Below, piece by piece: positions 31,248 through 34,118 of a stretch of 34,118 bases of DNA. The stretch is taken from positions 1 to 34,118 of the forward strand of contig JAQUWD010000044.1 in assembly GCA_028693055.1 (NCBI GenBank). Reading direction: 5' to 3'. The position numbers and the translations under genes were made by a program. The notes beneath the pieces were generated by a model that worked only from the letters and a program-made list of their open reading frames with translations, was not told the origin of the DNA and did no database searches. The number at the start of each line of letters is the position of its first letter. Position 1 is the stretch's first letter. The DNA comes from Eubacteriales bacterium (GTDB taxonomy: Bacteria > Bacillota > Clostridia > Christensenellales > Aristaeellaceae).

Positions 31248-31904
31248 TTATTGACCGCCCCTCTGCTTCATGTCCTTCCTGATCGTCTCAAAATGCTCGT
31301 CAGAAATCGCTCCATCGAGGGATGCCCTGAACTCCATCACAGCGTCGCTCATGACGCTGAAATTCAAAGCTGTCCCTTGGGCGTCCGGGACATAATCCAC
31401 CGCGCGGTCGGCGCAGATGCCGAAGCCTCTCGCCGTCTCTACGGCGTCAATGTTCGCGCCCAGAAAGATAAATTCCCAACCATACTTTGTTTTTTCTTTT
31501 TCAATCATCGCTTTCACGCGATCCGAGGAATACTCGCGGCTAGAATTTTCCTCGCCGTCGGTGATGATTACGAACATCACCTTCTCGGCACGGTATTCCT
31601 CAGCCGTGTTTTTTTGTACGCTGACAATTCTGCTGATCGTCAAGCCAATTGCGTCCAGCAGCGCCGTTCCGCCGCCGACGGAATAATCCTTCTCGGTGAG
31701 TGGGCTTACCGCGCGAATGTCGATACGGTCATGAAGCAGGTGATCCTGCGTGGAAAAAAGCACCGTGGTAATACGGCACTCGCCGTCCAGCTTTTTTTGC
31801 TTATCCAACATAGCGTTGAAGCCGCCGATGGTATCCTTTTCCAGCCCTGCCATAGAACCGCTTTTGTCCAGAATAAAGACCAGCTCCATCAGGTTGTTTT
31901 TCAT
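31248..31904 (-). CDS. VWA-domain protein
   Basis: This 218-aa protein is essentially one von Willebrand factor A domain. The MIDAS metal site is complete: FILDKSGSM (DxSxS) near residue 10, the Thr in GGGTALLDAI and the Asp in VIITDGEENS. It has no signal peptide or membrane segment, so it is cytoplasmic. I chose the ATG at 31904 (AAGGAGG at 8 nt). The macro-domain gene ends 93 nt upstream on the same strand, so both are probably one operon. VWA proteins of this size (TerY-like) bind partner proteins in stress systems; partner and role are inferred. Confidence 0.87.
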   Translation of the reverse strand: MKNNLMELVFILDKSGSMAGLEKDTIGGFNAMLDKQKKLDGECRITTVLFSTQDHLLHDRIDIRAVSPLTEKDYSVGGGTALLDAIGLTISRIVSVQKNTAEEYRAEKVMFVIITDGEENSSREYSSDRVKAMIEKEKTKYGWEFIFLGANIDAVETARGFGICADRAVDYVPDAQGTALNFSVMSDAVMEFRASLDGAISDEHFETIRKDMKQRGGQ

Positions 31905-31997
31905 GGAATGCATCCTCCTTACTGTTGATGCTGTAAGGATAGCGCATCGGAGGCGGCGGCGGGTCGCTTCCAAAGCGACAATTGACATTTGATATCA

Positions 31998-33014
31998 TCA
32001 GCCGCCCAGCAGCGGTTGATCGTATTGAAACAACACCTCATTGATCTCAAAAATATCGTAACGGCTGTTTACAATAAAATACTCAATGATTACATCAAAT
32101 TTTTGGCTATGGGACAACGCATAGCCCGCGCGCTCTAGCAGATCGTCCGTCTCCGCAAGGTTTAGCTCCAGCGCCACAGCCAAGGCGAGGATGGTTCGTT
32201 TTCCGGGCAGATAGTCCTTGCCCGTTCGAATCTTGGAAAAAAGCTTTCGGTCAATATTGGCGCGTTTATAAACCTCCGCATCCGTCTTGCCCTTTTTATC
32301 GATCAGCCGCAGCAGCGTATGCGAAAACGGCTCGTCAAGGTTGCCAACAAGATCATCAAGACCAGCGCCGAAACCAGGCGCTGCCAGATCAGGCAAGGGA
32401 ATGCTAGCCAACGGAAAGTCAGCCTCATTTAAAGCGTCCATCTCCGCTTCAAGGAGCTGCCTTCTTTCGCCAGAGTGCTCGTTGATATAGCGCTCGTCGA
32501 TATAGCTTGCGACCGCGCCCAGAAGCTTCTCACCGACCACAAAGGAAGCGGGGTCGTACACCGCAAGGCTTACGCTCATCTCGTGGTCTTGCAGAAAATC
32601 CCGTATCGCCCCTGTCGCCACCAAAAGCGCCTTATCCTTCGGATAGCCATAAATACCGCTGGATATCAGCGGAAAGGCAATGCTTTCACAGCCGTGATCG
32701 GCGGCGAGACGCAGGGACTGCATATATGCCGAGCGTAGCAGCGCCGCGCTTTGTTCGGGATTCCCGCGCCGATAGACCGGGCCAACGGCATGAATCACAT
32801 ATTTCGCTTTCAGCCCAAAGCCCGGCGTAATCACTGCTTCGCCCGTCTGAATCGGTGCGGCCTTTGTGCAGGCGGCTTGAAGTTGCCTAGCACCGGCTGC
32901 CTTGAAGATAGCGCCGCACACGCCGCCGCCCATGGCTAAGTCGGTATTAGCCGCGTTGACAATCGCGTCAACCTCCATCTGTGTAATATCCTGCCGAATG
33001 ATGGTAAATGGCAT
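31998..33014 (-). CDS. Macro-domain protein with C-terminal helix-turn-helix
   Basis: This 338-aa protein starts with a macro domain (about 1-165), which binds or hydrolyses ADP-ribose. The signatures are VDAIVNAANTDLAMGGGVCGAIF, GEAVITPGFGLKAKYVIHAVGP and IAFPLISSGIYGYP. The middle is a linker. The last 110 residues look like an XRE-type HTH: DKKGKTDAEVYKRANID, KLFSKIRTGKDYLPGKRTI and LNLAETDDLLERAGYAL. The start at 33014 follows GGGAGGAG; the start at 33032 has no ribosome site. This macro-plus-HTH layout is a known Firmicutes arrangement. A link to ADP-ribose-based stress or DNA regulation is inference. Confidence 0.87.
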   Translation of the reverse strand: MPFTIIRQDITQMEVDAIVNAANTDLAMGGGVCGAIFKAAGARQLQAACTKAAPIQTGEAVITPGFGLKAKYVIHAVGPVYRRGNPEQSAALLRSAYMQSLRLAADHGCESIAFPLISSGIYGYPKDKALLVATGAIRDFLQDHEMSVSLAVYDPASFVVGEKLLGAVASYIDERYINEHSGERRQLLEAEMDALNEADFPLASIPLPDLAAPGFGAGLDDLVGNLDEPFSHTLLRLIDKKGKTDAEVYKRANIDRKLFSKIRTGKDYLPGKRTILALAVALELNLAETDDLLERAGYALSHSQKFDVIIEYFIVNSRYDIFEINEVLFQYDQPLLGG

Positions 33015-33072
33015 TCGCCGCTCCTCCCTCATGTTTATTTCGCATAGGTCAACATGATCTTTTCATCATTCT

Positions 33073-33125
33073 AAAAAGGCTCGCAGTTACTGGACACCGT
33101 GATATCCATACAGCGCGAGCCTTTT
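33073..33125. terminator. Bidirectional hairpin terminator
   Basis: AAAAGGCTCGC and GCGAGCCTTTT form a perfect 11-bp stem around a 30-nt loop that itself can pair weakly. The minus strand continues to a T5 run (33073-33077). It lies about 45 bp past the isomerase-like gene and 60 bp before the macro gene. Confidence 0.7.
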
Positions 33126-33171
33126 CAGAACAAGCTTTTATCTGTTCGTCAACGTATGCCGCTTGAAAGCA

Positions 33172-33894
33172 CTATTTCTCCAAGCTTTTCAAAAACGCAA
33201 TACAGATACCCGCTTCGGTCATGCCGTCCGGCGTAAGTGTTTCACTCTCCACCACCATAGGGATTCTCATTTCCCTTGCGGCGGCATAGACCTCGCGCAC
33301 CGGAGCCTCGCCCATGCCCAAGGGCTTACCGTCGCCATCGCTCAGGCCATCCTTGATATGGATTACAGGTACCCGGCTTTGCAGCCGCCGCATCAGCGCG
33401 ACCGGGTCCTTACCCGCCACATATGCCCAATAGGTATCGATTTCCAGTGCCAGCTCTGTCCGGGAAAGCAGCTCGTCATAGGCGAAAGAACCATCATCGT
33501 TTTGCACAAACTCCTGTGCGTGGTTATGATAGCCCAATCGAATACCGTCTTTTTCCAGCCGCACCTTCAAGCCGTTCATATCCGTTATCGCAGCGTCAAT
33601 TTTCTCACTACTATTAAGCTCCACCCACGGGATAATCAGCGTATCACAGCCGATATCCTGATGAAACCGCACCGTCTCTCCATAGCGTTCCTTCAGCTCT
33701 TGCAGTCCCGTATGAGTACCGCTGACAGCCAGTCCATTATCCCTGAGCATCGCCGTTACTTCTCTGGCGCTATGGTGAAAAAAGCCCGCGAACTCTACCT
33801 CTTGATACCCCAGCTTTGCCACGCCCTCCAATGCCCTACCCAAATCTTTTTCCGACAAATCGCGTATGCTATACAATTGGATGCCGTAATTCAT
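33172..33894 (-). CDS. Sugar-phosphate isomerase/epimerase-like TIM barrel
   Basis: This 240-aa protein fits the xylose isomerase-like TIM-barrel family (AP endonuclease 2/IolE group). Recognisable blocks are MNYGIQLYSIRD at the start, GYQEVEFAGF, LGYHNHAQEF (His pair at metal-site position), LEIDTYWAYVAG and a VESET near residue 218 that supplies metal-binding Glu. Metal-binding Glu, Asp and His positions are kept. The substrate is not known. The ATG follows GGAGGAGG. Its own terminator lies downstream and it is apparently a single-gene unit. Confidence 0.88.
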   Translation of the reverse strand: MNYGIQLYSIRDLSEKDLGRALEGVAKLGYQEVEFAGFFHHSAREVTAMLRDNGLAVSGTHTGLQELKERYGETVRFHQDIGCDTLIIPWVELNSSEKIDAAITDMNGLKVRLEKDGIRLGYHNHAQEFVQNDDGSFAYDELLSRTELALEIDTYWAYVAGKDPVALMRRLQSRVPVIHIKDGLSDGDGKPLGMGEAPVREVYAAAREMRIPMVVESETLTPDGMTEAGICIAFLKSLEK

Positions 33895-33961
33895 AAAAAG
33901 CCTCCTCCAAAATATACATCAAGCATAGCACAACATCATCATTTTTGAAACAACAACTTCC

Positions 33962-34116
33962 CCCCCAAAGGGTTTCACCCTTTGGAATCCTGACAAGGGC
34001 TGCGCCCTTGACCCGTGCTTTTGCTTTTGAACATGGAGCGGGCTTTCTTCCCTTACTCCCCCAAAGGGTTTCACCCTTTGGAATCCTGACAAGGGCTGCG
34101 CCCTTGACCCATGCTT
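33962..34116. repeat. 59-bp direct repeat, two copies
   Basis: Copies at 33962-34020 and 34058-34116 differ at one base (ACCCGTG/ACCCATG) and are 37 bp apart. Each contains two small hairpins, AAAGGGTTTCACCCTTT and AAGGGCTGCGCCCTT. The second copy runs to the window edge, so more copies may follow. Confidence 0.9.
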
Positions 34117-34118
34117 CT

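Overview
The window looks like a piece of a low-to-mid GC Bacillota (class Clostridia, probably gut-associated) chromosome. Shine-Dalgarno sites are strong (AGGAGG-type), promoters are classic sigma-A type with 17-nt spacers, the tRNA encodes its CCA end, and most gene families (YolD plus Y-family polymerase, TnpW, PrgI, DUF6020, SH3/PG-binding secreted proteins) are typical of Clostridia. Species cannot be named from the sequence alone.

Layout. (1) 1-2700: the 3' end of a class II tRNA, most likely tRNA-Ser, followed by a small integrative-element remnant (tyrosine integrase, excisionase-like HTH protein, sigma-70-like regulator). (2) 2828-8650: a sugar-acid/hydroxypyruvate operon on the minus strand (transketolase halves, 2-hydroxyacid dehydrogenase, Dabb protein, MBL hydrolase, glycerate kinase) with a divergent GntR regulator and a LysR remnant. 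The head of this operon is broken: a secretion-signal start is fused out of frame to the last third of the transketolase N-terminal subunit. (3) About 8.8-23.1 kb: a heavily rearranged Tn1549-like conjugative element. It holds YolD and Y-family polymerase, a SLOG protein with a divergent XRE regulator, a MOBP relaxase with a MobC/helicase chimera, an ISAs1 remnant, a 921-aa DUF4062-plus-helical-repeat protein as likely cargo, a replication block (57-aa Cys protein, replisome organiser, DnaC-like ATPase, TnpW), a broken IS3 element fused to a UbiD fragment, a PrgI fragment, a Phd/RelE toxin-antitoxin pair, a VirB6 fragment and an antisense phage-capsid remnant. (4) 23.8-34.1 kb: ordinary chromosome, with purA, an FMN-binding lipid-free secreted protein, a large SH3/PG-binding secreted protein, a DUF6020 membrane protein, a macro-domain/VWA pair, a sugar-phosphate isomerase/epimerase-like gene and a 59-bp direct repeat.

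How it works together. Block 2 would turn hydroxypyruvate into glycerate and then phosphoglycerate, with a transketolase upstream, but its first enzyme and its transporter are deleted, so the pathway is probably dead or rewired. Block 3 has a relaxase and a replication module but only scraps of the type IV secretion genes, so it is not self-transmissible as seen. Its most interesting content is the AT-rich DUF4062 gene, a good candidate for an anti-phage or stress protein. Many junctions join half-genes with no intact IS between them. This is either real genome erosion or a mosaic assembly, and read mapping would tell which.
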